From CAYVTZ01 sp964454685 (lineage in GTDB: Bacteria > Bacillota > Clostridia > Christensenellales > Christensenellaceae), in contig CAYVTZ010000009.1 of assembly GCA_964454685.1 (NCBI GenBank), positions 1 to 64,000 of the forward strand: a DNA stretch of 64,000 nucleotides. The letters run 5' to 3'. Each line of letters begins with the position of its first letter. Positions within the stretch are counted from its first letter, which is position 1. Shown here in pieces: positions 25,467 to 34,130 of the stretch. The notes under the pieces were generated by a model. The model had not been told where the DNA came from. It was given only the letters and a program-made list of their open reading frames with translations, and did no database searches. Both the position numbers and the translations under genes were made by a program.

Positions 25467-27347
25467 ATGCCGAAGATAACATTTTTACCCGATCAAGTGA
25501 CGCTGGAAGTGCCTGTCGGTACGCCGCTTGCGCAGGCTGCGGCGGATGCAGGAGTGCGTCTCTCCATCCCGTGTGCGGGTAAAGGCATTTGCGGAAAGTG
25601 CCTGGTGCTGATTACGCAGGGGAGCGTGGAGTTTGATAACAATGGAAAATTATCGCAAGAGCTGCAAGGCGAGGGTTATGTGCTTGCGTGTCGCTCTAAA
25701 GTAAGCGACAGTGATATTACGTTACAGCTTCCTTCCAAGCTCAGTGATGAGGAAGGAAGTTTTTCCGATGCGATGAGCCACATCGGTATCAAAGAAGAAC
25801 TGTTTCCGGTTCGCGCGGATTTTGATCCGCTGGTCAAGCGGATTCGAGTGAGCGTTGCACAGCCGGAAATGCTGGACGGTTTGGGTGACTATGACCGTTT
25901 TGCGGCAGCCGTAACGCAGGAACTGGGCTTGGAGCACATGCGACTGCCTATGAATTTGTTACAGAGTCTGCCTGAAGTGCTGCGCGCGCAGGAAGGAGCC
26001 GTAAACGTGTGGTACTATCTGCTGCACGGTGTGGCGCATATTGCGGATATTCGCGCGGAGGAAGCGGCGGAGTACGGCGTAGCGGTGGACATTGGAACAA
26101 CCACGGTTGCCGTGCAGCTTGTGGATATGAACACAGGAAAAATCATCGCAAGCAAGACGGGCTATAATGCACAGATTGAGCGCGGACTGGATGTCATCAG
26201 CCGCATCAGTTATGCCAAAAACCGTGAACGCATTGATGAAATGCGCGCTCTGGTGCTGCAAACGGTCAATGATTGCGTGCGGGGTGCGGCGCAAGCGGCA
26301 GGAGTCGCAACGCAGGACATTCGCAATGCTTCCGTAGCGGGTAATACGACTATGGTAGAGCTGCTGCTGGGCATTGTGCCGGACTACATTCGACTGGAGC
26401 CGTACACCCCTGCGGTGATGCACACACCGCTGTACCCCGCGTGGGAAGTGGGATTGCACATTTGCAACAACGCGGCGGTTTTCCTTGCGCCCAATGTGGG
26501 TAGTTATGTAGGGGGAGACATCACCTCCGGCCTGTTGTGCACAGATTTTGCGCTGGACAGCGAGGAAGTCAATTTGTTTATTGACATCGGCACCAACGGT
26601 GAAATCGTGTTTGGCAACAATGATTTTCTGCTGGCGTGTGCTTGCTCGGCGGGTCCGGCATTTGAGGGCGGCGGCATCGAATTTGGGATGCGCGCATCGG
26701 CAGGCGCGATTGAGTCAGTTTCTGTGGATTCGCAGGGTGTTTGCACCTATGGCGTGATCGGTGAGGAAGCGCCCAAGGGAATTTGCGGAAGTGGCTTGAT
26801 TTCTTTGGTGGCGCAGCTTCTTGACGCAGGGGTGATTGATCAGCGCGGCAAATTCAATACATCGGGTCAATTCCCGATGGTGGATGCAACCGACGCGCGT
26901 CGCCCGCGATATTATATCGTTCCAGCTACGGAGGGAGACCGCGGAATCTACCTGACCGAGGCGGATATCGACAATTTGATTCGTGCAAAAGCGGCGATTT
27001 TCTCGGCTTGTCTGACGTTGATGCGCAGTGTGGAAATGGATTTTGATTGCCTGTCTAACGTGTACATTGCAGGCGGATTCGGGCGCTATATCGACATTGA
27101 AAAGGCACAGACCATTGGTCTGCTGCCAAATCTGGAGACAGAGCAATTCAAGTTTATCGGTAATTCGTCGCTTGCGGGCGCGCATATGACGCTGGTGTCT
27201 GCCAAGCATTTGGCAAAGGAACTGGAGCTGACCGCAAAGATCACTTATGTGGATTTGAGCACCGAGCCATCGTATATGGACGAGTATATCTCGGCGATGT
27301 TTTTACCGCATACAGACGAGCGTATGTTTGCAAAAAAAGGAGAATGA
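25467..27347 (+). CDS. corrinoid protein reductive activator (RACo/AcsV-like, DUF4445)
   Basis: 626 residues. The N-terminal 2Fe-2S ferredoxin domain has Cys36, Cys42, Cys45 and Cys75 (CAGKGICGKC). A linker and a large ASKHA-type ATPase domain follow (VAVDIGTTTVAVQLVD and DIGTNGEIVFGNN phosphate loops). Such proteins use ATP to drive electron transfer to Co(II) corrinoid and restore the Co(I) state of CFeSP or of corrinoid methyltransferase proteins. Placement directly after acsC supports CFeSP as client. The start at 25467 has an AAGGA site. It is separated from acsC by 176 bases with a terminator, so it may be a distinct transcript. Confidence 0.92.
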   Translation: MPKITFLPDQVTLEVPVGTPLAQAAADAGVRLSIPCAGKGICGKCLVLITQGSVEFDNNGKLSQELQGEGYVLACRSKVSDSDITLQLPSKLSDEEGSFSDAMSHIGIKEELFPVRADFDPLVKRIRVSVAQPEMLDGLGDYDRFAAAVTQELGLEHMRLPMNLLQSLPEVLRAQEGAVNVWYYLLHGVAHIADIRAEEAAEYGVAVDIGTTTVAVQLVDMNTGKIIASKTGYNAQIERGLDVISRISYAKNRERIDEMRALVLQTVNDCVRGAAQAAGVATQDIRNASVAGNTTMVELLLGIVPDYIRLEPYTPAVMHTPLYPAWEVGLHICNNAAVFLAPNVGSYVGGDITSGLLCTDFALDSEEVNLFIDIGTNGEIVFGNNDFLLACACSAGPAFEGGGIEFGMRASAGAIESVSVDSQGVCTYGVIGEEAPKGICGSGLISLVAQLLDAGVIDQRGKFNTSGQFPMVDATDARRPRYYIVPATEGDRGIYLTEADIDNLIRAKAAIFSACLTLMRSVEMDFDCLSNVYIAGGFGRYIDIEKAQTIGLLPNLETEQFKFIGNSSLAGAHMTLVSAKHLAKELELTAKITYVDLSTEPSYMDEYISAMFLPHTDERMFAKKGE

Positions 27348-27350
27348 CGC

Positions 27351-27590
27351 ATGTTTATAGCAATTAAAATGCCAAAGCTGTCTGACACAAGCGATGATTA
27401 CAAAATCATGAAAATTCTGTGCAAAGTTGGCGATCAGGCAAAGAAGGGCGATGTGTTTATGGAGGTAGAAACGGATAAGGCAACCATGCCGGTTTCCTTC
27501 TATAATTCCGGCAAAATCACAGAATTAACGGCGAAAGAAGGCGATGTGATTCGCTATAATTCGATGATCGGCGTCATTGATGAGGAGTAA
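27351..27590 (+). CDS. free-standing lipoyl/biotinyl-attachment domain protein
   Basis: 79 residues forming only a biotin/lipoyl-attachment domain. The motif ETDKATM puts the modifiable lysine at Lys43, and the type (ETDKA) is that of lipoyl domains of 2-oxoacid dehydrogenase E2 proteins rather than biotin carriers (AMKM). There is no E2 catalytic or binding domain, and no E1/E3 or glycine cleavage genes nearby. It begins 3 bases after the activator gene and ends 1 base before the ABC transporter lipoprotein, with AAAGGAG upstream. Its partner enzyme and modification state are unknown. Confidence 0.85.
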   Translation: MFIAIKMPKLSDTSDDYKIMKILCKVGDQAKKGDVFMEVETDKATMPVSFYNSGKITELTAKEGDVIRYNSMIGVIDEE

Positions 27591-27591
27591 A

Positions 27592-28500
27592 ATGCGCAGA
27601 AGATTTTTGTGCCTGTGCGCGGCGATCTTATCGCTGGCGTGTGTGGCGCTTGGATGTGCGAAAAATGAGGATGCGCAGCCCGATGCGGGGCTGCGCATTG
27701 TTGTGTCCAACTTCCCGCTGTATGACTTTGCGCGTCAAATTGGGGGGGATGCGGTGCAAGTGAGAATGCTGCTGCCACCGGGCGCGGAAAGCCATACCTT
27801 TGAACCGACTCCGAAGGATGTGGCAGCCGTGCAAGATGCGGACGTGTTTTTGTACATTGGGGGGCATGCGGACGAGTGGGTGGAGCGCATGTTAAGCGGG
27901 CGCGACACAAGTAAAACAACGCGCGCATTGCAAGACGTGATTCCGCAGGAAAAGCGGGACGAGACGCAGGAAGATGAACACATTTGGACTTCGCCAAAGA
28001 ATGCGATTTTGATGGTGCAGGCGATTGCAGAGGCGATGGTTGCGGCAGATCCGCAAAACGCGGCAGATTATGAGCAAAATGCGCAAGATTATATCAAGCA
28101 GTTACAGGCACTGGACGCGGAACTAACGCAGATAATGGACGAATATCCGGATGGCAAAGTGATTTTTGCGGATAAATTCCCATTTCGGTATTTGGCACTG
28201 GATTATGGTTTGCAGTATGACAGTGCATACGCAAGCTGTGAAGCATCTGCGGAGCCTTCCGGTGCAGTGATTGCACGGCTCATCGATGAAGTGAAGGCAC
28301 TGAATCTCGCCGACGTGTTTACCATAGAGTTCTCAACGGGCAAGATCGCAGATGTCATTACAGCGGAAACGGGCGCGCAGCGGCGAGAGATGCACTCAGC
28401 GCACAATGTTTCCAAGGAAGATTTTGAGGCGGGAGTGACCTATTTGCAGCTGATGCAGCGCAATGCACAGCAGCTAAATGAAGCACTGGCAAGCCAGTAA
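27592..28500 (+). CDS. metal ABC transporter substrate-binding lipoprotein (ZnuA/TroA family)
   Basis: 302 residues. Lipoprotein signal peptide with lipobox VALGC, so Cys22 is the likely lipidated residue. The TroA-type fold shows metal-ligand candidates His67 (GAESHTFEP) and His129 (DEHIWTSP), plus the block DKFPFRYLALDYGL in place of the classical third-His segment, a variant common in Clostridia. It captures Zn2+ or Mn2+ outside the membrane for the ATPase and permease encoded next. No His-rich loop is seen. The start at 27592 has GAGGAG; an earlier in-frame ATG at 27577 lies inside the lipoyl gene. Confidence 0.88.
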   Translation: MRRRFLCLCAAILSLACVALGCAKNEDAQPDAGLRIVVSNFPLYDFARQIGGDAVQVRMLLPPGAESHTFEPTPKDVAAVQDADVFLYIGGHADEWVERMLSGRDTSKTTRALQDVIPQEKRDETQEDEHIWTSPKNAILMVQAIAEAMVAADPQNAADYEQNAQDYIKQLQALDAELTQIMDEYPDGKVIFADKFPFRYLALDYGLQYDSAYASCEASAEPSGAVIARLIDEVKALNLADVFTIEFSTGKIADVITAETGAQRREMHSAHNVSKEDFEAGVTYLQLMQRNAQQLNEALASQ

Positions 28501-28511
28501 CGGAGACACGG

Positions 28512-29216
28512 ATGTCAATTTTAACATGTGAAAATTTGGTCTTGCAATACGATCATGTCACGGTGCTGGAAGGCATCAGTTTCAACGTGGACAAAGGGGA
28601 CTTTTTGTGCATCGTAGGGGAGAACGGCAGTGGAAAAACAACGCTGCTGCGCGCTATTTTGGGGTTGAAGCAGCCGAGTGCGGGGAGCATTACTTGTGGA
28701 TGCGAGCGACGGGAGATCGGCTATTTGCCTCAGACGGCGCAATCCCAGCGGGACTTTCCTGCCTCTGCGTTCGAAGTGGTGGTATCCGGCTGCATGAACG
28801 AGCACGAGTTTATGCCTTTCATGCGACGGGAGCAACGGCGCGTGGCGCTGGAGAATATGGAGCGCCTTGGGGTACAGAATCTGAAAAACAAGTGCTTTCG
28901 GGAGTTGTCCGGCGGGCAGCAGCAGCGCGTTTTGTTAGCGCGGGCGTTGTGCTGTACCAAAAATCTGATGGTGCTGGACGAACCGGTTTCAAGGCTGGAC
29001 CCGCGCGCAGGCCGACAGATGTATGAATTGATTGCCAAGATTAACAAGGAGATGGGCGTGACCATCGTAATGGTTTCACACGATGTAGAAAACGCCTTGA
29101 AATATGCAGATTTTGTGCTGCATCTGTGCAACAACAAGATGTGCTTTCATACGGCAAAGGAGTATGCGCGCAGCGAGGTTGGCAGCGCTTTTTTGGGAGG
29201 GCATCGGCATGAGTGA
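28512..29216 (+). CDS. metal ABC transporter ATP-binding protein (ZnuC-like)
   Basis: 234 residues. Walker A GENGSGKTT, Q-loop region YLPQTAQSQ, ABC signature LSGGQQQRVLLARAL, Walker B LMVLDEPVSRLD and switch His in MVSHDV are all present. It powers import of the metal captured by the upstream lipoprotein. Eleven bases separate it from the lipoprotein gene, and its last 8 bases overlap the permease gene. Confidence 0.93.
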   Translation: MSILTCENLVLQYDHVTVLEGISFNVDKGDFLCIVGENGSGKTTLLRAILGLKQPSAGSITCGCERREIGYLPQTAQSQRDFPASAFEVVVSGCMNEHEFMPFMRREQRRVALENMERLGVQNLKNKCFRELSGGQQQRVLLARALCCTKNLMVLDEPVSRLDPRAGRQMYELIAKINKEMGVTIVMVSHDVENALKYADFVLHLCNNKMCFHTAKEYARSEVGSAFLGGHRHE

Positions 29217-30030
29217 ATTTGTGGCGATGTTTTCCTATGATTTTATGACTCGCGCTGTATTGGTCGGCATTTTGGTGGCGTTGTGTGCCGCGCTGCTGGG
29301 TGTGAGCCTGGTGCTCAAGCGATATTCTATGATTGGCGACGGGCTTTCCCACGTGGGATTCGGTACGCTGGCAATCGGTCTGGCAGTGGGAATTGCGCCC
29401 CTTGCGCTTGCCGTGCCTGTGATGGTGGCGGCGGCCTTTTTACTGATGCGGCTCAATCAAAACAGCCGGATCGGCGGCGACGCAGCGATTGCGATACTAT
29501 CGACAAGCTTTTTGGCAGTTGGTGTAATCGTGGTATCGCTGTCCACGGGTATGACCACGGACGTGTATAGCTATCTATTTGGGAGCGTGCTGGCGTTGTC
29601 GGACACGGATGTTATGATGGCGGTGGTTTTGTGCATCGCTGTGCTGGTGTTATATCTATTGTTTTACCACAAATTTTTTCTCGTCACGTTTGACGAGGCA
29701 TTTGCGCGAGCGGCCGGAGTGCGTGTGGGCGCGTACAATATGCTGTTGGCGATCATGACGGCACTGGTGATCGTGGTGGGGATGCGCATTATGGGTGCGC
29801 TGCTGATTGCGGCGCTGATTATTTTCCCCGCACTGACAGCGATGCGTGTGTTTCGCACATTCCGACAGGTGGTCCTGTGCGCAGCCATACTATCTGCGGT
29901 CTGCTTCTTCATCGGCGTGGCGCTCTCTTACGTGTTGTCTTTGCCAACCGGTGCAAGCGTGGTCATTGTGAACGCCGCTGCATTTGGTATTTTTGCGGCG
30001 ATTGGCGCAGTTCGGGCGGGAAAGAACTGA
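29209..30030 (+). CDS. metal ABC transporter permease (ZnuB-like)
   Basis: 273 residues with 7-9 hydrophobic segments and the ABC-3 family block RIMGALLIAALIIFPALTA. It forms the membrane channel of the Zn/Mn importer. The start at 29209 is preceded by GGGAGGG within the znuC-like gene; an earlier in-frame start lies deep in that gene and is unlikely. It is last in the run that begins at 25467, so zinc supply for the two zinc methyltransferases upstream is a possible link, though only by position. Confidence 0.92.
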   Translation: MSEFVAMFSYDFMTRAVLVGILVALCAALLGVSLVLKRYSMIGDGLSHVGFGTLAIGLAVGIAPLALAVPVMVAAAFLLMRLNQNSRIGGDAAIAILSTSFLAVGVIVVSLSTGMTTDVYSYLFGSVLALSDTDVMMAVVLCIAVLVLYLLFYHKFFLVTFDEAFARAAGVRVGAYNMLLAIMTALVIVVGMRIMGALLIAALIIFPALTAMRVFRTFRQVVLCAAILSAVCFFIGVALSYVLSLPTGASVVIVNAAAFGIFAAIGAVRAGKN

Positions 30031-30133
30031 GAAAACGCCGAGGCAGCATGAGATCATGACTGTATCGGTTCCGCGTATGGGGCGGAGCAAAACGTGTCAA
30101 TCGTCCAGCGGAAAAGTGAGGCAGCTTCAGCCG

Positions 30134-30430
30134 TCAGTTGCCTTTGCGTAACAGCCGCTCCACGAGATCGTCAACCAGTCGCTTATCCGCTTCGGGGAGC
30201 CGATCGTAACCATACGGGCGCGAAAGTATGACGCGGTGTTCCTCTCGCCCCAGCAGATAGTCTGTGGTAACATGAAAATAATCCGCAACCTTAGCGAGGC
30301 GTTCGCCAGAGGGGGAAGCTTCGTCCCATTTGCGCAGTGAACCGCCTGCAAAGCCCAAAGCCTTTTCCAACTGTGCAAAGTTAGTTTGCTTGACCCGACA
30401 CAAATCCTTGATTTTTTCCACCAATGTCAT
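30134..30430 (-). CDS. XRE-family helix-turn-helix regulator
   Basis: 98 residues. Residues 1 to about 62 form a Cro/CI-type HTH (TNFAQLEKALGFAGGSLRKW is the helix-turn-helix part, ending with VTTDYLLG, the usual end of XRE domains). A short charged C-terminal extension may dimerise. Start 30430 is chosen over 30472 because homologous HTH domains begin at MTLVEKI. It is divergent from an SGNH hydrolase and has its own near-consensus promoter. Targets are unknown. Confidence 0.85.
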   Translation of the reverse strand: MTLVEKIKDLCRVKQTNFAQLEKALGFAGGSLRKWDEASPSGERLAKVADYFHVTTDYLLGREEHRVILSRPYGYDRLPEADKRLVDDLVERLLRKGN

Positions 30431-30548
30431 AAATGTTACCCCTGATCTTACTCCTTGCGATGCAAAAGGCATGTGGCGACACCGCCATTGTTTGCCTGTG
30501 CGGCGTGTGCGCTGTTTGCGTCGCGTGATATTTGATTATAATACAACT

Positions 30549-30577
30549 ATCATAGAATATCTTCGTAGATTTGTCAA
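30549..30577 (-). promoter_or_regulatory. promoter of the XRE regulator
   Basis: Minus strand: TTGACA (30577-30572), 17-base spacer, TATGAT (30554-30549). The leader to the ATG at 30430 is about 110 bases. Confidence 0.75.
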
Positions 30578-30585
30578 AATGGGCA

Positions 30586-30615
30586 TTGCAAAAGCGTGCA
30601 GCGGGGTAGTACAAT
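30586..30615 (+). promoter_or_regulatory. probable promoter of the SGNH hydrolase
   Basis: TTGCAA (30586-30591), 18-base spacer, TACAAT (30610-30615), about 50 bases upstream of the ATG at 30665. Confidence 0.55.
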
Positions 30616-30664
30616 AAACCTATCCCAATTACTATAATAAAATCAAGAGGAGCGAAAACGGATC

Positions 30665-31297
30665 ATGAAAACAATATTGGTTTACGGAGATTCAAACACT
30701 TGGGGCTATCATCCGGATGGCAATGGACGCATCCCATACGAGCAACGCTATACCACGCTGCTGCAACAGATGTTGGGGGAGGGTTATATTGTCATTGCGG
30801 AGGGGATGAACGGCAGAACAACCAGTATGGATGATCCTGCGGAGGAATTTCGCAATGGCGCGAAGCTGATTGCGCCGGTGATGATTACCAACGCGCCCAT
30901 AGACCTCGTCATTATCATGCTGGGAACCAATGATTTGAAGGATTATTTTTCTGCGTCTGCGTTCTCTATCTCAAAGGGAATGGAGCGCCTCATCAAGAAG
31001 ATCAAGGATCCGGAATATGGAGTGGACGGTGCTCCGAAGGTGCTGGTGGTGTCGCCGATCAAACTGCATGCAGACATCAAAAATAAAATCTTTGGCGACT
31101 ATTTCAACGAGAACAGCCAAAAAGTTTGCGCGGAACTGCCGAGGTACTTCAAGCAGATTGCAGACCTGCATGGCTGTGCGTTCTTCGACGCATCTACGGT
31201 GGCGGCCCCCAGTGATTTGGACGGGCTGCATTTGGACGTAGATCAGCAGCCGAAGCTGGCAAAAGCGCTGTGCGAAAAGGTTCGTGAGATTCTATAA
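30665..31297 (+). CDS. SGNH/GDSL hydrolase family protein
   Basis: 210-residue cytosolic serine esterase-type protein with no signal peptide. Block I GDSNTWGY carries the nucleophile Ser10, block III is GTNDLKDYF, and block V is DGLHLD with the catalytic Asp/His. It resembles arylesterase/TesA-like hydrolases and multifunctional acyl-esterases. The substrate is unknown. A monocistronic unit: own promoter and a terminator 14 bases after the stop. Confidence 0.88.
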   Translation: MKTILVYGDSNTWGYHPDGNGRIPYEQRYTTLLQQMLGEGYIVIAEGMNGRTTSMDDPAEEFRNGAKLIAPVMITNAPIDLVIIMLGTNDLKDYFSASAFSISKGMERLIKKIKDPEYGVDGAPKVLVVSPIKLHADIKNKIFGDYFNENSQKVCAELPRYFKQIADLHGCAFFDASTVAAPSDLDGLHLDVDQQPKLAKALCEKVREIL

Positions 31298-31310
31298 ATG
31301 GAAAATGCAA

Positions 31311-31342
31311 GGGGCGGATGCACTGAGATCTGCCCTATTTTT
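31311..31342 (+). terminator. terminator of the SGNH hydrolase gene
   Basis: 9-bp stem with two G-U pairs (31311-31319 with 31328-31336) followed by ATTTTT. Confidence 0.65.
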
Positions 31343-31517
31343 GCGTGCTTTTGAGTGAAAACAGAAGCGGATTTGCTGTATGCGTAACCGGTGAGGCGTG
31401 GTAGAGTTGCCGGGTGAGTTGATGGTGCAGGCCGAGCGGAGAATTGGCATGGGTGTGGGTGAGATGGCGTGTGATTTAAACCTTGCGGGGTGCGGCGAGA
31501 CATCCGCCTATCAGTGG

Positions 31518-31554
31518 TAAAAAAATCCCCCGAGAACCACGAAGGCTTCGGGGG
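31518..31554 (-). terminator. terminator of the acyl carrier protein gene
   Basis: On the minus strand CCCCCGA (31554-31548) pairs with TCGGGGG (31533-31527), followed by A and seven T (A-run 31519-31525). It lies just past the ACP stop. Confidence 0.8.
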
Positions 31555-31576
31555 GTAATAATTGCTGAATGAATGA

Positions 31577-31840
31577 TTATACCGCTTTGACACTCATAGC
31601 GGGTGTGCCTGCCGTCTTGGAACCTAAATAATCCAAAACATCCTGCACGGTGTTCATGAGCCGCAGATCACGGTCCGGAATTTCGATTTTGAATTCGGAT
31701 TCAAATTGCAAAACCATTTCCATCACGCCAAAAGAATCCAGTTCCAAATCCTGCACCAGATTTTTTTCCGGAAGGATTTCGCTTGGGTCTTTTGGGCAGA
31801 CCATTGCAAGCAGCGTTTGCACTTTGGACAGATCAACCAT
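31577..31840 (-). CDS. acyl carrier protein
   Basis: 87 residues, an ACP-type four-helix domain. The phosphopantetheine attachment site is Ser36 in LELDSFGVMEM, with Phe-Gly after the serine instead of the usual Leu-Asp. Start 31840 is chosen because a GGAGGT site sits 10 bases upstream; the longer frame uses TTG. It lies 175 bases downstream of an acyl-adenylating ligase on the same strand, unlike housekeeping AcpP, which sits among fab genes. It is probably a dedicated carrier for the acyl group activated by that ligase. Confidence 0.87.
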   Translation of the reverse strand: MVDLSKVQTLLAMVCPKDPSEILPEKNLVQDLELDSFGVMEMVLQFESEFKIEIPDRDLRLMNTVQDVLDYLGSKTAGTPAMSVKAV

Positions 31841-32015
31841 TTTGGGTATTACCTCCTTTCCTGTGAAGCCGGCACTCAATGCCCAGTTGCCGTGGATCGT
31901 GATTGCGCGTATTTTGATATGCGCGATGCTGCGTACATTTGGGCATCTGCCAGCCTGTAAATTACTTTACGTTCTATACAACTTCATTATATGATAACAC
32001 AAGCATATCACAAAA

Positions 32016-33677
32016 TCAGCCAACAGTAAAACGTTTGATGGATTTTTTTGTTGTTTTTGGAAATTCCGTGTCACGAATGTGGAAATCCCGCACCTGCTTA
32101 TAAGTTGGCAGGGTTTTGTTCAGCTCGTTGAGGTCTTTGCGCAGCGTGGCTTCCTGCTCCTGCGGCGAATGTGCGGCGCTGAACTCCTCTGCGAGGAATA
32201 CCTCGGCGCACAGCTTGTCCTCGTGGACGCCATCACGCAAAGGAGAATAGACCACGACCTCTTTGAGATAGGGAATGCGCATCATATAATCCTCGATTTC
32301 TTCGGGGTAGATGTTTTTCCCGTTGGAGAGCACGATCAGGTTCTTTTTGCGTCCCGTGATAGACAGGAACCCTTGCGCATCCAGATTGCCGATGTCACCG
32401 GTGTTGAACCAGCCATCCTGCAATACTTCGGCGGTTGCCTCCGGATTTTGATAATAACCAAGCATGACATTTTCGCCTTTAACCCAGATTTCACCGTCGC
32501 CGTTTTCGTCCTTTTCGCGGATTTCTACGGTGCAGCAGGAAATGGCGGGGCCGACCGAGCCGTCTTTGTAAAACAAAGCGCGGTTGACGGCGACCAGCGG
32601 CGCGCATTCTGTGATGCCGTAGCCAAAGATGAACTCAAAACCAAGCTCGCGGAGACCTTGGATGATGTCTGTGGACAGGGGCGCGCCCCCGCAAAGGATC
32701 ATCTCCAGATTGCCGCCGAATGCTGTGCGGATATGACCGAAAAACTCTTCCCGCTTATCGATGCCTTGAGCCAGCAGCTCGTTGCTTTTGGCGATTGCCG
32801 CACGCATTTCGTCCTCTTTGCCTGCGGCACGGATGCCCGCCCAAATTTTTTGATACATCATGGTTGCAAACAATGGTACCACACAAATCATTTTTGGTTT
32901 AAATAAATTCAGGTTTGGTAAAAAATTACGTAGACTATCGTTAATACAAATGGTGGTGCCATGCTGCATCATGCACAAAATGCCGATGCAAAATTCAAAC
33001 GAGTGGTGTACGGGCAGCACGGACAGGCAGACATCCCGGAAGTTGAGCATACTGAGCGCGCCAACTGCGGAAGCACAGAAGTTGTGGTGCGTGAGCATCA
33101 CGCCTTTGCTTTTGCCGGTGGTGCCTGAGGTGTAAATGAGCGCCATCAGTGCGTCGGGATCGATGGTGCGATCAGTGTAGCCATGATCTTGCGCGTTTGC
33201 AATCAACGCGTACATGCTCAGCGCATCTTGCGTATCTGCGGGCAGCATCATGCCGATATAATGCGTGACCTGCGGCAGACCAGCGCGGATGTTGGGGATG
33301 GTCTGATCGAACATGGACGAATAAATGACGGCGGTTGCGCCGCTATCACGGATGACATTTGCAATTTCGTTGTCCGGAAGCTCTTTATCCACCGGCACGG
33401 TTACGCCTATGCCGCAAGCGACTGCGAAGTATGCAACGATCCATTCGTATGTAGTTTCACCCACGATGGCAATTTTCCGGTCTGCAAGCCCCAACGCAAG
33501 CAGCGCATTGCCTAACGCCTGATAATCCTGCACAAACTGTGCATGCGATTTGCAGACGATCTGCTCGCCCTGCTTATAGCGAAACATGTCGCGGCCCTCA
33601 TACCTTGAAGCGCTGTTTAAGATCAGCTCTCTCAGGTCTTTTTCTTGTTTTACTGGTAGCAACGGATAATTTTCCAT
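32016..33677 (-). CDS. AMP-dependent acyl-CoA/acyl-ACP ligase (long-chain fatty acid ligase-like)
   Basis: 553 residues of the ANL superfamily. P-loop IYTSGTTGKSKG (residues 181-192), the FGYGITECAP block, the hinge region WFNTGDIGNLDAQGFLSITGR and a C-terminal catalytic lysine region KTTKKSIKRF are visible. It adenylates a carboxylic acid and passes it to CoA or, given the neighbouring ACP, possibly to the ACP phosphopantetheine. The start has a GGAAAGGAATG context. The acyl substrate is unknown. Confidence 0.88.
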   Translation of the reverse strand: MENYPLLPVKQEKDLRELILNSASRYEGRDMFRYKQGEQIVCKSHAQFVQDYQALGNALLALGLADRKIAIVGETTYEWIVAYFAVACGIGVTVPVDKELPDNEIANVIRDSGATAVIYSSMFDQTIPNIRAGLPQVTHYIGMMLPADTQDALSMYALIANAQDHGYTDRTIDPDALMALIYTSGTTGKSKGVMLTHHNFCASAVGALSMLNFRDVCLSVLPVHHSFEFCIGILCMMQHGTTICINDSLRNFLPNLNLFKPKMICVVPLFATMMYQKIWAGIRAAGKEDEMRAAIAKSNELLAQGIDKREEFFGHIRTAFGGNLEMILCGGAPLSTDIIQGLRELGFEFIFGYGITECAPLVAVNRALFYKDGSVGPAISCCTVEIREKDENGDGEIWVKGENVMLGYYQNPEATAEVLQDGWFNTGDIGNLDAQGFLSITGRKKNLIVLSNGKNIYPEEIEDYMMRIPYLKEVVVYSPLRDGVHEDKLCAEVFLAEEFSAAHSPQEQEATLRKDLNELNKTLPTYKQVRDFHIRDTEFPKTTKKSIKRFTVG

Positions 33678-33815
33678 TCCTTTCCTCCTCGTATTATATA
33701 TTTATGGTGTTTTAAGCAAGTACACCACATAAAACTTGTTGTCCCATAAAGCTTAATATGGGATATTGTTTTACAGACGCTGTGGATTAGTCTTTTCCTT
33801 TCAGAAATTTGGTAC

Positions 33816-33844
33816 ATTATAACACAGGTAGGCACGTGAAACAA
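33816..33844 (-). promoter_or_regulatory. promoter of the acyl ligase gene
   Basis: Minus strand: TTGTTT (33844-33839), 17-base spacer, TATAAT (33821-33816) with an upstream TG, i.e. extended -10. The leader is about 130 bases. Confidence 0.7.
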
Positions 33845-34035
33845 TGCACAATCGTGGGATTGCAATGTGCAGAGCGATATTTGAAAGATTAAGAAAACCG
33901 TAAGACACGCGTATTGTTTTTTCGTGTATCATAAAACCCATAATTGTAATAGGCAAAATATGCTGCAACACATCCGGTAAATATGTGTTAATTTTTTGTA
34001 AACTGGGAAAAATAATGCCATTTTGCAATGAAATA

Positions 34036-34044
34036 TGTTATACT
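34036..34044 (+). promoter_or_regulatory. extended -10 promoter of the MacB-like ABC operon
   Basis: TGTTATACT (TGn plus TATACT at 34039-34044) with no good -35 at 17 bases, about 85 bases before the first ATG. Confidence 0.5.
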
Positions 34045-34130
34045 GATTAAGGTATGCTTTTATCGAAGAAACGCGCAAGAATCGCGCTGTATCAACAATT
34101 ATTAGCAAGTGACGTGCGGAAAGGATATCC

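Larger units (their letters stand above)
33678..34130. other. divergent intergenic region: ligase and ABC operon promoters
   Basis: Contains the ligase promoter (33816-33844, minus) and an extended -10 promoter for the ABC operon (34036-34044, plus). A symmetric element CCCATA-AAGCTTAA-TATGGG lies at 33743-33762 in the ligase leader and could be an operator or hairpin. No gene is credible here. Confidence 0.55.
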
